Part shown: positions 15,888 to 24,450 of the stretch, one piece after another
Position numbering within the stretch: the stretch's first letter is position 1
Layout of the letters: the number at the start of each line of letters is the position of its first letter
From: an uncultured Anaerovibrio sp.
GTDB lineage: Bacteria; Bacillota; Negativicutes; Selenomonadales; Selenomonadaceae
Length of the DNA stretch: 64,000 bases
Reading direction: 5' to 3'
Assembly (NCBI GenBank): GCA_902786545.1
Contig: CADACU010000002.1
Location: 25,865-89,864, forward strand
Position numbers and translations under genes: made by a program
Notes under the pieces: model-generated
Database searches by the model: none
Told to the model about the DNA's origin: nothing
Seen by the model: the letters and a program-made list of their open reading frames with translations, nothing else

Positions 15888-16499
15888 ATGATTGGCTTTT
15901 TAAAGGGAAAAGTTGAATATATATCCATGGATTATTGCCTGTTGGATGTGGCTGGAGTGGGCTATCGGGTGTTTGTATCGGCCAATACCCGGGCGCAGCT
16001 AAAAACCGGTCAGGAAACCAAGTTGTTTACCTATTTGAGTGTCCGGGAGGACGCCATGCTGCTGTATGGCTTTTTGACCCAGGATGAGTATGAGCTGTTT
16101 CAGCTGCTGATCACGGTCAGTGGTATCGGGCCTAAGGTGGCTATGGGAATTATTGGGGCTATTACCCCGGAGGCCTTGAGTCAGGCTGTACAGAACAAGA
16201 ATATCAAGACATTGACTGCTTTGCCGGGGATAGGGAAAAAATCGGCGGAGCGGTTGATTTTGGAGTTAAAGGATAAGCTGCATTTTTGCGGTGAGGGTGA
16301 AGTGCCGGAGATAAGCACCGCTTTTGGAACGCCAGCGATAGGTGACGATGTGTTCAGCGAGGCCTCGGCGGCCCTTCTGGCGTTGGGCTACAGTCAGAGC
16401 GAGGTGGCGGCTGTATTCCAGGGCATGGGCAATATTGACCAGACCAGTGATGTGCAGACAGTAATAAAGATGGCATTAAAGGAATTGTCCAGGAGGTGA
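15888..16499 (+). CDS. ruvA: Holliday junction DNA helicase subunit RuvA
   Basis: RuvA binds four-way junctions as a tetramer and loads RuvB. The protein has 203 residues: an OB-fold N-terminus (MIGFLKGKVEYISMDYCLLD), two helix-hairpin-helix motifs (VSGIGPKVAMGIIG and LPGIGKKSAERLILELKD), and the flexible C-terminal domain III that contacts RuvB. I use ATG 15888, which matches the family start MIGxLKG. GTG at 15885 is the alternative. No ruvC is adjacent. Confidence 0.97.
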   Translation: MIGFLKGKVEYISMDYCLLDVAGVGYRVFVSANTRAQLKTGQETKLFTYLSVREDAMLLYGFLTQDEYELFQLLITVSGIGPKVAMGIIGAITPEALSQAVQNKNIKTLTALPGIGKKSAERLILELKDKLHFCGEGEVPEISTAFGTPAIGDDVFSEASAALLALGYSQSEVAAVFQGMGNIDQTSDVQTVIKMALKELSRR

Positions 16500-16505
16500 T
16501 GAGGG

Positions 16506-17522
16506 GTGGAGGAAATCGTGTTTGGTGATGAACGGATTGTTACTACCAGTGAGCAGTCCGGTGATGACTGGCAGTATAGCCTGAGGCCCCGTCGCCTGCG
16601 GGAGTACATTGGTCAGGACAAGGCCAAGGAAAATTTAAATATCTTTATCCAGGCGGCCATGAAGCGCAGTGAGGCCTTGGACCATGTGCTGTTATATGGC
16701 CCGCCGGGCTTGGGAAAAACCACCTTGGCCGGGATAATTGCCAACGAGCTGGGGGTGAATTTTCGGGTTACCTCCGGTCCGGCGATAAATCATTCCGGTG
16801 ATTTGGCGGCACTGCTGACCAACCTAAATGAGCGGGATGTGCTGTTTATAGACGAGATCCATCGGTTGTCCCGCAATGTGGAGGAAGTATTGTATTCCGC
16901 CATGGAGGACTATGCACTGGATATTGTTATTGGCAAGGGACCAAGTGCCCGATCCATCCGACTGGATATTGCCCCATTTACCCTTATTGGGGCCACCACC
17001 AGGGCGGGGGCTTTGGCAGCTCCTTTGCGGGACCGGTTCGGGGTAATTTCCCGACTGGAATATTACAAGCCGGAGGAACTGGTGCTGGTTATTAAGCGGG
17101 CGGCGGAAATTCTTGACATTCAAATCGAGGATAAAGGGGCTATGGAAATTGCCCGTCGCTCCCGGGGAACCCCACGAATTGCCAACCGCTTGCTGAAACG
17201 GGTCCGGGACTTTGCCCAGGTGTCCGGTGACGGTATAATCACTGACAGCATTGCTGATGATGCTTTGCTGCGGCTGGAAGTGGATAAGATGGGGCTGGAT
17301 CGGACAGACCGGTCTATGCTGGAAACCATGATAAAGAAGTTTGGTGGCGGCCCGGTGGGGATTGATACCCTGGCGGCGGCTATCAGTGAGGAAAATGATA
17401 CGATTGAGGATGTCTATGAGCCGTATCTGTTGCAGTTGGGTTTTATAAACCGTACCCCTCGGGGACGGATGGTGACCCGGGCCGGCTACGAGCATATGGG
17501 AATTCCTTATCCGGAGATATAA
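16506..17522 (+). CDS. ruvB: Holliday junction branch migration ATPase RuvB
   Basis: RuvB is the hexameric AAA+ motor that drives branch migration with RuvA. The protein has 338 residues with [13 protein letters not shown], Walker [10 protein letters not shown] (65-73), Walker [11 protein letters not shown], sensor [18 protein letters not shown] and a winged-helix C-terminus with [10 protein letters not shown]. The start is GTG at 16506. It lies six bases after ruvA and uses AGGAGGTGATG at the end of ruvA. Confidence 0.98.
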   Translation: MEEIVFGDERIVTTSEQSGDDWQYSLRPRRLREYIGQDKAKENLNIFIQAAMKRSEALDHVLLYGPPGLGKTTLAGIIANELGVNFRVTSGPAINHSGDLAALLTNLNERDVLFIDEIHRLSRNVEEVLYSAMEDYALDIVIGKGPSARSIRLDIAPFTLIGATTRAGALAAPLRDRFGVISRLEYYKPEELVLVIKRAAEILDIQIEDKGAMEIARRSRGTPRIANRLLKRVRDFAQVSGDGIITDSIADDALLRLEVDKMGLDRTDRSMLETMIKKFGGGPVGIDTLAAAISEENDTIEDVYEPYLLQLGFINRTPRGRMVTRAGYEHMGIPYPEI

Positions 17523-17526
17523 TGAT

Positions 17527-18129
17527 ATGAATTTATTGCTGCATATGTGCTGTGGGCCTTGCTCCTGCTATCCGGTGAAGAAGCTGCGGGCTGATGGCAT
17601 TGAGCCTACGGGATATTTTTTCAATCCCAATATTCATCCCTACAAGGAATGGGATAACCGCCTGAAGGCAGCTAAAGAGTTTGCCCAAAAGGTGGATATG
17701 AAAATCATAACCGATGAAAACTATATGCTGCGGGATTTTCTGAAAAAAGCTTTAGCAGCGGAGCAGGTGGAAAACGGCCGATGTCGTATGTGCTACACCT
17801 GGCGGCTGGAGCAGGCGGCCCGCTTTGCGGCGGAAAATGGGTTTGATGCCTTTACTTCAACCCTTTTCTACAGCATTTATCAGCAGCACGACCTGATGAA
17901 GGAAACGGCGCAGCATTTTGCCGATTTGTATGGGATAAAATTTTATTATGAGGATTTCCGCAGTGGCTGGCAGGAGGGGATTGATATCAGCCTGGAGCTG
18001 GAGCTGTATCGACAGCCGTATTGCGGCTGTATTTTCAGTGAGGAAGAGCGGTACAGCAAGGCTATACGCAAGCAGCGGAAAAAGGCGGCAAAGGAACGGA
18101 AAAAATCTTTAATTGAGGTGGGCGTATGA
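17527..18129 (+). CDS. queH: Epoxyqueuosine reductase QueH
   Basis: QueH carries out the last step of queuosine tRNA modification, turning epoxyqueuosine into queuosine, and replaces the unrelated QueG. The 200-residue protein is DUF208-like: LHMCCGPCSCYPV at the N-terminus (Cys 8, 9, 12, 14), GRCRMCYTWRLEQAA (Cys 86, 89), STLFYSIYQQHD, and YCGCIFSEEER (Cys 166, 168). These Cys hold an iron-sulfur cluster and a second metal in characterised QueH. queA lies two genes downstream, supporting the assignment. The tail is very basic (KQRKKAAKERKKS). The spoIID-like gene overlaps by four bases. Confidence 0.93.
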   Translation: MNLLLHMCCGPCSCYPVKKLRADGIEPTGYFFNPNIHPYKEWDNRLKAAKEFAQKVDMKIITDENYMLRDFLKKALAAEQVENGRCRMCYTWRLEQAARFAAENGFDAFTSTLFYSIYQQHDLMKETAQHFADLYGIKFYYEDFRSGWQEGIDISLELELYRQPYCGCIFSEEERYSKAIRKQRKKAAKERKKSLIEVGV

Positions 18130-19529
18130 TAAAATCTAAGCTGATAAAGAAAATAGCAGTAGCAGCATTGGCAGCCTTTATGGGAGCTTGTGTGTTGGGA
18201 ATGGGTAATTCTGAAGCAGGGACTATAGTGCCGGGAATGGGGAAAAAACCGCCTACTGCCTGGAAAAATCCCACTCCGCCAACCACAAGACCGTCAACGG
18301 CTGGTAACCAGGAAGAAACCAAGAAAGACAATCGGGCCACCTGGAAGAAAACCAATGAGTCGGAAAATATCATTAAGGTTGGTATTGCCAGTGGTGTGGT
18401 AAAGGCCAGCATCAGCTCGGTGAATGGAATGCACATATTTGGCGTTAATGATAATCGGGATTATGGTGATTTTAGAAGTAATATTGTGGCCAATTTGTCA
18501 GTTCAGGGGAAGGCCATAGCGGTAAATGGGAAAAGCAGCGGGGCATCAGCCCTGGTTTTCACCCCGGTAACTAACTCAGCCGGTGGGCGGATAAAATACA
18601 ATAGTAATGAATATAGGGGCAAGCTACTGGCCAGTGTGGTAGATGGCCAGCTGTTAATTGTCAATTTGATTTCATTGGAGGATTATGTCAAGGGCGTATT
18701 GCCGTCGGAGATGTCCCCCAGCTGGAATATGGAGGCATTGAAGGCTCAGGCGGTGGCCGCTCGAACCTATGCCCTTTATACGAAAAATCAGAAAACCCAT
18801 TTAGGGGAAGGCTTTGATTTGTGTGATTCAACCCATTGTCAGGCTTACGAAGGGATAGCCAATGAGGCAACATCGGCTTCAGCCGCAGTGGACGCTACCA
18901 AGGGACTGGTAATGACCTATCAGGGTAGACCGATTTATGCCCCGTATCACGCTTCATCCGGTGGCGTTACAGAAAACTCCGAGGATGTTTGGGGGAATAA
19001 TTTGCCGTATTTGCGTTCGGTCAAGGATAATGATGCCCAATCCCCGTATCATAATTGGTCGGTAAGCTATACTGCAGCCCAGGTACAGAAGCTGCTTGGT
19101 GCTGCCGGGAAAAATATTGGTCAGCTCCAGAGTATCTCCGTTACCTCGGCCAACGGCCGGGCGGCCAAGGTTCAGTTTGTGGGCTCCGGTCAGACTATTG
19201 AAGTGACTGGTCAGCAGGCCAGACAGATTTTTGGTCTGAAGAGCACTTATTTCACCATCCGTACCAAGCGTAAACCGGATGCTGTATTGACCCAAAAGCC
19301 AAATAAAAAAGGCCAGAACGAAGTGATCGATGTTGCTCCGACAGCCATGAACGGGGGCAAGCTGTTGGTGAAAAATGACAAAGTGGAAGTGATATTTGAC
19401 GGTCACGGCTTCGGACACGGGCTGGGAATGTCCCAATATGGGGCCAAGGCTATGGCCGATGCTGGCAAGAACTACGAAGACATATTGCATCACTACTATA
19501 CGGATATTGAAATCATCAAATGGTATTGA
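18126..19529 (+). CDS. SpoIID/LytB-domain cell-wall protein
   Basis: The 467-residue protein has a signal sequence (KKIAVAALAAFMGACVLG) and then a Pro/Thr-rich stretch. A SpoIID/LytB domain follows from about residue 95 to the end. Landmarks are LEDYVKGVLPSEMSPSWNMEALKAQAVAARTYAL, given here in two parts as VLPSEMSPSWNMEALKAQ and AVAARTYAL, then YHASSGGVTENSEDVW and FDGHGFGHGLGMSQYGAKAMA. SpoIID of sporulating Bacillota is a peptidoglycan lytic transglycosylase. Homologues also occur in non-sporulating species, where the role is unclear. No sporulation gene is in the window. It is embedded between queH and queA. Confidence 0.9.
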   Translation: MIKSKLIKKIAVAALAAFMGACVLGMGNSEAGTIVPGMGKKPPTAWKNPTPPTTRPSTAGNQEETKKDNRATWKKTNESENIIKVGIASGVVKASISSVNGMHIFGVNDNRDYGDFRSNIVANLSVQGKAIAVNGKSSGASALVFTPVTNSAGGRIKYNSNEYRGKLLASVVDGQLLIVNLISLEDYVKGVLPSEMSPSWNMEALKAQAVAARTYALYTKNQKTHLGEGFDLCDSTHCQAYEGIANEATSASAAVDATKGLVMTYQGRPIYAPYHASSGGVTENSEDVWGNNLPYLRSVKDNDAQSPYHNWSVSYTAAQVQKLLGAAGKNIGQLQSISVTSANGRAAKVQFVGSGQTIEVTGQQARQIFGLKSTYFTIRTKRKPDAVLTQKPNKKGQNEVIDVAPTAMNGGKLLVKNDKVEVIFDGHGFGHGLGMSQYGAKAMADAGKNYEDILHHYYTDIEIIKWY

Positions 19530-19547
19530 TAAATTTTGGGAGATAAG

Positions 19548-20579
19548 ATGAAATTAACAGATTTTGATTATGATTTGCCGGAGGAGCTCATTGCTCAGAC
19601 ACCAGTGGAGCCGCGGAATTCGTCTCGGCTGATGGTCCTTGATCCAGTGGAGAAAAGCATTGAACATCGACATTTCTATGATTTGAAGGAATATTTGGAA
19701 CCGGGGGATACCCTGATTTTCAATGATACCCGGGTAATGCCGGCCCGCCTGTTGGGCTGGCGGGAAGGCACCGGTGGTAAGGTGGAGGTCTTTTTACTGC
19801 GCCGTATCGATGGTGATACCTGGGAGACCTTGGTAAAACCGGGGCGAAAGGCCAGAGAAGGTCAAGTGGTACGCTTCAGTGATGAATTAACCTGCACGGT
19901 GCAGGAAACCACCGATTTTGGCGGCCGTATTGTGAAGTTTTCCTACGAGGGAATTTTTGAGGAAATATTGGATCGGTTGGGAGAAACTCCGTTGCCACCG
20001 TATATTCATGAAAAGCTGGCGGACCGGGAACGGTATCAGACAGTGTATTCCCGGGAACAGGGCTCAGCAGCGGCCCCAACAGCGGGACTGCATTTCACCA
20101 AGGAGCAGATGGCTGAACTGAAGGAAATGGGAGTAAACCTCGGCTTTGTCACTCTTCATGTAGGTCTGGGGACTTTCCGTCCGGTCAGCGTGGAAACGGT
20201 GGAAGAGCATGTAATGCACAAGGAATATTACAGCATTTCTCAGGAAACAGCTGATTTGATAAAGGCCACTAAAGCCGCTGGTAAGCGGGTGATTGCGGTG
20301 GGGACGACCTCTATTCGTACGCTGGAGTCAGCTGCTACTGCTGTAGGAGAGATTGCCGGCCGCACGGATTGGACCAATATTTTCATTTATCCTGGCTATG
20401 AATTCAAGATTGTTGATGGCATAGTTACCAACTTCCATCTGCCAAAGTCCACGCTTATTATGCTGATAAGTGCCTTTGCCGGACGGGAATTTGTCCTAAA
20501 GGCCTATGAGCAGGCGGTAAAGGAGCGGTATCGGTTCTTTTCCTTTGGGGATGCCATGATGATAAAACGAAGGGGATAA
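19548..20579 (+). CDS. queA: tRNA preQ1(34) ribosyltransferase-isomerase QueA
   Basis: QueA moves the ribosyl part of S-adenosylmethionine onto preQ1 in tRNA to form epoxyqueuosine, the substrate of QueH upstream. The protein has 343 residues with [51 protein letters not shown] and [18 protein letters not shown]. The ATG at 19548 has GGGAGAT six bases upstream. An earlier in-frame TTG at 19536 overlaps it. The next gene, folE, makes dihydroneopterin triphosphate, which is also the precursor of the queuosine base. Confidence 0.97.
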   Translation: MKLTDFDYDLPEELIAQTPVEPRNSSRLMVLDPVEKSIEHRHFYDLKEYLEPGDTLIFNDTRVMPARLLGWREGTGGKVEVFLLRRIDGDTWETLVKPGRKAREGQVVRFSDELTCTVQETTDFGGRIVKFSYEGIFEEILDRLGETPLPPYIHEKLADRERYQTVYSREQGSAAAPTAGLHFTKEQMAELKEMGVNLGFVTLHVGLGTFRPVSVETVEEHVMHKEYYSISQETADLIKATKAAGKRVIAVGTTSIRTLESAATAVGEIAGRTDWTNIFIYPGYEFKIVDGIVTNFHLPKSTLIMLISAFAGREFVLKAYEQAVKERYRFFSFGDAMMIKRRG

Positions 20580-20582
20580 AAT

Positions 20583-21149
20583 ATGAACCAGAAGGCAATA
20601 AAGGCAATGCAGGAGTTTTTGGAGGCCATAGGCATCGATTTACAGGCCTGCGGAATGGAGAAAACCCCGGAACGGGTTGCCGGTATGTATGAATATCTGT
20701 TTAACGGGATGGGCCGGAACACGGATGAGGTGTGGGGTGAGCGGTTTACTGCCGACAATGATGGTATTGTGGCGGTAAAGGACATACCTTTTTACTCAAT
20801 GTGTGAGCATCATCTGGTGCCGTTTTTTGGCCGGGTGTCCATCGCCTACAAACCCCATCAGGGGATTATTGCCGGATTTAGCAAATTCTCCCAAATGATT
20901 GAGATTATTTCCCATCGTCCACAGCTGCAGGAGCGGATGACAGAGGAAATCGCCCAGGCGGTGGAGCAGGGGTTGAGTGCTGAAGGAGTTTTGGTTATTG
21001 TGGAGGCCCAGCAGCTTTGTATGACCATGCGGGGCGATATGGCCCACGGTACCCGAACGATAACCTCCTCCTGCCGGGGAACATTGAAGAAGGACAGCCA
21101 GAGCTATCAGCAGGCCTGGAATATTTTGGGATGGAGCAATAATGAGTAA
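20583..21149 (+). CDS. folE: GTP cyclohydrolase I
   Basis: FolE opens the GTP ring to 7,8-dihydroneopterin triphosphate, the first step of folate and queuosine synthesis. The protein has 188 residues with KTPERVAGMYEYL, the zinc and active-site region FYSMCEHHLVPFFGRV, SKFSQMIEIISHRPQLQERM and QQLCMTMRG. It starts three bases after queA and begins the folE-P-B-K block, in which coding regions overlap or nearly touch. Confidence 0.97.
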   Translation: MNQKAIKAMQEFLEAIGIDLQACGMEKTPERVAGMYEYLFNGMGRNTDEVWGERFTADNDGIVAVKDIPFYSMCEHHLVPFFGRVSIAYKPHQGIIAGFSKFSQMIEIISHRPQLQERMTEEIAQAVEQGLSAEGVLVIVEAQQLCMTMRGDMAHGTRTITSSCRGTLKKDSQSYQQAWNILGWSNNE

Positions 21150-21993
21150 AAGAGTTTATAAGTGGAAGGATGGCAAAAGCCTGGAGATTGGTCGCAAGAC
21201 GCTGATAATGGGCATACTGAATGTGACGCCGGATTCGTTTTCTGATGGGGGAAAATGGAACACAGTAGAGACGGCCATAATGCATATGAAGGAAATGGTA
21301 GCGGCCGGGGCGGATATAATTGATGTGGGAGCGGAATCCAGCCGTCCCGGTTTTGAGACCATGTCGGCCGGAGCGGAAATAGACCGGCTCAGTGAATTTT
21401 TGGATCCGATTTTACAGGCTTGCCCGGTACCGGTGTCCATTGATACCTTCAAGGCAGAAACGGCGGAATATGCTGCGGCCAAGGGGGTGCATATTTTAAA
21501 TGACATCTGGGGGCTGCAATATAGGGACGAACCAGGCGAAATGGCTAAGGTAGCGGCCAAATACCAGCTGCCGGTGGTGGTAATGCATAACCGGGAGTCC
21601 AAGGAGTATGATGGGGACATCATCGACAGTATGCGGGATTTTTTCACTACTAGCATAGATATCGCCCGAAAAGCCGGACTCAGGGAGGATAACATTATTC
21701 TTGATCCGGGGATTGGCTTTGGCAAAACGGTGGAGGGCAATCTGTATGTGATGCAGCAGCTGGAGAGGCTGAAGGTAATTAACGGAAAGGATTATCCGGT
21801 CCTATTGGGAACCAGTCGGAAGAGCTTTATTGGCAATACCCTTGATTTGCCGGTGGAAGAGCGGATGGAAGCCACTGGTGCGACCTGTGTGATGGGCATT
21901 ATGAAGGGCTGTGAAATTATGCGGGTGCACGATGTGTTGCCTATTTCCCGTATGTGCCGGATAACTGATGCTATTTTGGAGGCGAAGCAATGA
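21142..21993 (+). CDS. folP: Dihydropteroate synthase
   Basis: FolP condenses hydroxymethyldihydropterin diphosphate with 4-aminobenzoate and is the sulfonamide target. The protein has 283 residues with the signature LIMGILNVTPDSFSDGG, the DVGAESSRPG motif, PVSIDTFKAETA, HILNDIWGLQ, IILDPGIGFGKT and LLGTSRKSFIG. It overlaps folE by eight bases and folB by four, so translation is coupled. Confidence 0.97.
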   Translation: MSKRVYKWKDGKSLEIGRKTLIMGILNVTPDSFSDGGKWNTVETAIMHMKEMVAAGADIIDVGAESSRPGFETMSAGAEIDRLSEFLDPILQACPVPVSIDTFKAETAEYAAAKGVHILNDIWGLQYRDEPGEMAKVAAKYQLPVVVMHNRESKEYDGDIIDSMRDFFTTSIDIARKAGLREDNIILDPGIGFGKTVEGNLYVMQQLERLKVINGKDYPVLLGTSRKSFIGNTLDLPVEERMEATGATCVMGIMKGCEIMRVHDVLPISRMCRITDAILEAKQ

Positions 21994-22370
21994 AGGATTG
22001 TATCGTTCTGGAAGGAATGGAATTTTTTGGCCGTCATGGAGTGATGGCGGAGGAAAATGTGCTAGGTCAGCGGTTTATTATTGATTTGAGTATGTATTTG
22101 GATTTGCGGGCCGCCGGAGCCTCGGATGACTTGAATGACACTGTAAACTATGGGAAGGTGTACAGTACAGTTCAGCGAATTGTGCAGGGGGAGCCGGTGA
22201 AGCTGCTGGAACATCTGGCTGACAGAATTTTTACGGCAGTTTTTGCGGAGTATCCGATGATAGAGGATTTAAGGGTAGTCGTACATAAGCCGGGAGCACC
22301 GATTGACGGCGTTTTTAACGATGTTAAAATAAAAATGAAGCGGCAGCGCAGTGAGTATATCAAGGAATAG
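21990..22370 (+). CDS. folB: Dihydroneopterin aldolase
   Basis: FolB cleaves dihydroneopterin to 6-hydroxymethyl-dihydropterin and glycolaldehyde. The 126-residue protein has IVLEGMEFFGRHGVMAEENVLGQRF, given as IVLEGMEFFGRHGV with EENVLGQRF, plus NDTVNYGKVY, LLEHLADRI and VVVHKPGAPIDGVF. These are the family's substrate-binding Glu, Tyr and Lys contexts. It is coupled to folP through ATGA and followed three bases later by folK. Confidence 0.95.
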   Translation: MKDCIVLEGMEFFGRHGVMAEENVLGQRFIIDLSMYLDLRAAGASDDLNDTVNYGKVYSTVQRIVQGEPVKLLEHLADRIFTAVFAEYPMIEDLRVVVHKPGAPIDGVFNDVKIKMKRQRSEYIKE

Positions 22371-22373
22371 ACA

Positions 22374-22859
22374 ATGAAGGAATACGAGTGCTACCTAAGT
22401 GTCGGATCCAATTTAGGGGATAGGGCGGAATATATCCGACAGGCAATTGAATATGTGGGGGCTTCAGATAAAATTCAGCTAAAAAGTGTATCATCACTAT
22501 ATGAGACCCCACCCTGGGGAAATATTAACCAGCCTTCCTTTTTGAATGGTGCATTTTCCCTCGTTTCAACCATATCTCCCCAGGAGTTGTTGGGGCTCTG
22601 CCAGTCGGTGGAACAAAGCTTGGGCCGGGTGCGGCACGAACACTGGGGGCCTAGAACCATTGATATTGATTTGCTGTATATTGACGGTATGAGGCTGAAT
22701 ACACCGGAGCTGGTGCTTCCGCATCCTTATATGCTGGAGCGGGCCTTTGTGCTGGTGCCTTTAGTGGAAATTGCCCCTGATTTGCTGATTGATGGGCTTT
22801 CGGTCAAGGAGCATCTGAATAAATTATCGGATGGGGATACGGTAGTGCTGTGGAGGTGA
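22374..22859 (+). CDS. folK: HPPK: 6-hydroxymethyl-dihydropterin pyrophosphokinase
   Basis: FolK transfers pyrophosphate from ATP to hydroxymethyldihydropterin, producing the FolP substrate. The 161-residue protein has YLSVGSNLGDRAEYI, SSLYETPPWG, FLNGAFSLVST, RVRHEHWGPRTIDIDLLY (the catalytic RWGPRxIDxDxL region) and LPHPYMLERAFVLVPL. The pathway genes folE, P, B and K are complete here. No folC or pab gene is visible. Confidence 0.96.
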   Translation: MKEYECYLSVGSNLGDRAEYIRQAIEYVGASDKIQLKSVSSLYETPPWGNINQPSFLNGAFSLVSTISPQELLGLCQSVEQSLGRVRHEHWGPRTIDIDLLYIDGMRLNTPELVLPHPYMLERAFVLVPLVEIAPDLLIDGLSVKEHLNKLSDGDTVVLWR

Positions 22860-22865
22860 AGAAGA

Positions 22866-23246
22866 ATGATTTGTCCAAAGTGTGGTGCCCAATTGGATGC
22901 CGATGGTCTTTGTCCCAACTGTTTGCCGGGAAATCTGCGGGAAATGCGCAAGGAAGAAATATCCGGCTATGACGGAGTGACCATTGATGAAAATGATAAT
23001 GGACAAAAGTCTTCATCAGAAGGATATGATTTCTGGGGCAGAACCAATAATGGAATGGCACAGGACCGGATGCGCAATCCTGGAAGAATACGGATTGTCA
23101 CCGGCGGCGGTATAATGAACAAGATACTGATTGCAGCCTTGATTACGATGCTGTTGGCGGCCTTTGTATTTATCGCCCTGCCGTTGGTAGTTATTGTGGC
23201 GGTGGTTGCTTTGGCTATGTATTTTATTTACAGTTTTTTGAGTTAA
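22866..23246 (+). CDS. Zinc-ribbon membrane protein of unknown function, 126 aa
   Basis: The N-terminus is a short zinc ribbon, CPKCGAQLDADGLCPNCLPG (Cys 3, 6, 16, 19). A polar linker of about 65 residues follows, then two hydrophobic stretches that form one or two membrane helices (IAALITMLLAAFVFIALPL and VVIVAVVALAMYFIYSFL). The ribbon would face the cytoplasm if the basic linker is inside. It follows folK by six bases with GAGGTGAAGAAG upstream, so it is probably expressed with the folate genes, but nothing shows a folate role. The function is unknown. Confidence 0.75.
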   Translation: MICPKCGAQLDADGLCPNCLPGNLREMRKEEISGYDGVTIDENDNGQKSSSEGYDFWGRTNNGMAQDRMRNPGRIRIVTGGGIMNKILIAALITMLLAAFVFIALPLVVIVAVVALAMYFIYSFLS

Positions 23247-23280
23247 AAACGATTTTTGCCAATAAGTTTACAAAAAAGTG

Positions 23281-23309
23281 TTGACAGCAAATAATAAATG
23301 TATTATTAT
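23281..23309 (+). promoter_or_regulatory. Promoter of the trp operon
   Basis: TTGACA (23281-23286) and TATTAT (23304-23309) are 17 bases apart, immediately upstream of the T-box leader. Confidence 0.75.
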
Positions 23310-23314
23310 GAGTG

Positions 23315-23688
23315 CGTTGATAATTGAATATATCAAATCATTGACTGGGAAATAGTAGCTGATCCAACTTTTGTCAGCGAGCAGGTGCCGGGTTTTGGTT
23401 AATCCGGAGGTGAGATGACCTGTGAAAAGTGATAAGTGAATGGTCCCAGGAGAGTCCACCGAAAGGGATGTTGGGTTCTGATTAGGCTGGAACGGTAGCC
23501 ACCGTTACATGGCTGCGATATCGGATTTGGTCCTGTATCTAAGAGGGTAGTATTACGAGTGGCAGACATTTTATTCTGGTAAGGGATAAAGTGTTTTTTT
23601 ATTAGGCGGTATACTACTGAATTTGGGTGGCACAGCGGATTTTCGCCCCATGTACAACAGATGATGTTGTATGTGGGGCGTTTTTTAA
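23315..23688 (+). ncRNA. T-box leader (tryptophan) with terminator
   Basis: The T-box core is GGGTGGCACAGCGG at 23625-23638, followed by the terminator CGCCCCATGTACAAC..GTTGTATGTGGGGCG (23644-23680) and six Ts. The AGTA motif of stem I is in AAATAGTAGC near 23354, and GAGAGTCCACCGAAAGG (23451-23467) looks like the distal stem I loop. TGG-A at 23488-23491, in GGCTGGAACGG, is a plausible Trp specifier. The stem I region is long, so other placements are possible. Uncharged tRNA-Trp should allow readthrough into trpF. Confidence 0.9.
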
Positions 23689-23699
23689 TGAGGAATTGG

Positions 23700-23800
23700 G
23701 GATGAGGAATTAGGAATTAGGAATTTCTCCTCGGCTCCCTTGGGGGAGCTGGCATCTTCGGATGACTGAGGGGGTAGTAATAGAATTGGGAATGATGAAT
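23700..23800 (+). repeat. Dispersed intergenic element, copy 2 (plus orientation)
   Basis: The core TCCTCGGCTCCCTTGGGGGAG with its tail GCATCTTCGGATGACTGAGG is the reverse complement of the block at 14571-14638. Three short direct repeats of GAGGAATTAGGAATT sit on its left side. It lies between the T-box terminator and trpF, inside the trp transcript. Confidence 0.75.
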
Positions 23801-23835
23801 TTGGAAACTGACTTTCAGGTGGAGGGGGTGGACTC

Positions 23836-24444
23836 ATGACAAAAATAAAGGTTTGCGGTATTCGGGATATAGAGGCGGCCAGGGCAGCCAGCCAAGCTGA
23901 TTTTATCGGCTTTATAATGAATGACCGGTACAGAAGGTTTTGTCCGGCTGATGTGGTCAGGGAGATATGCCGGACCATAGCCGGGCCTCAAAAGGTGGGG
24001 GTATTTGTGGACCAGGACCTAAAGCAGGTAAATGAACTGGCTGAATATTGCGGTCTGGATTATGTACAGCTCCACGGCAATGAGGATGAGTCATACGCCA
24101 GTCACATAAAAAGGCCTGTAATAAAAGCTTTTCGCTACGGTGATGATTTTGAACTGAACCGGGCAATGGCGTATCCGGCGGATATTATTCTAATCGACAG
24201 CTACAGCAGAAATACAGTGGGGGGCAGTGGTGTCAGCTTTGCCTGGCAGGAAGCGGCAACGACCATCTGCCGGCTGAACAAGCCCTATATGATTGCTGGT
24301 GGCATATCGGCCCATACTGTACAGAAGGCCATAAAAATATTTAGTCCCTTTGGTATCGATGCCTCCGGGGCTATGGAAATAGATGGAGAAAAATCACCCA
24401 AGCTTATCAGTAAGTTTTTGGTGGCGGCAAGAAAAGAAAGGTAA
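23836..24444 (+). CDS. trpF: Phosphoribosylanthranilate isomerase
   Basis: TrpF isomerises phosphoribosylanthranilate to CdRP. The 202-residue TIM barrel has TKIKVCGIRDIEAA (catalytic Cys in KxCG), FIGFIMNDRYRRF, VGVFVDQDL, LDYVQLHGNEDE, the catalytic Asp region IILIDSY, and IAGGISAHTV with GIDASGAMEI. GGTGGAGGGGGTGG precedes the ATG. It opens the operon, which is unusual, because trpE is normally first. Confidence 0.95.
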   Translation: MTKIKVCGIRDIEAARAASQADFIGFIMNDRYRRFCPADVVREICRTIAGPQKVGVFVDQDLKQVNELAEYCGLDYVQLHGNEDESYASHIKRPVIKAFRYGDDFELNRAMAYPADIILIDSYSRNTVGGSGVSFAWQEAATTICRLNKPYMIAGGISAHTVQKAIKIFSPFGIDASGAMEIDGEKSPKLISKFLVAARKER

Positions 24445-24450
24445 GGCAAT

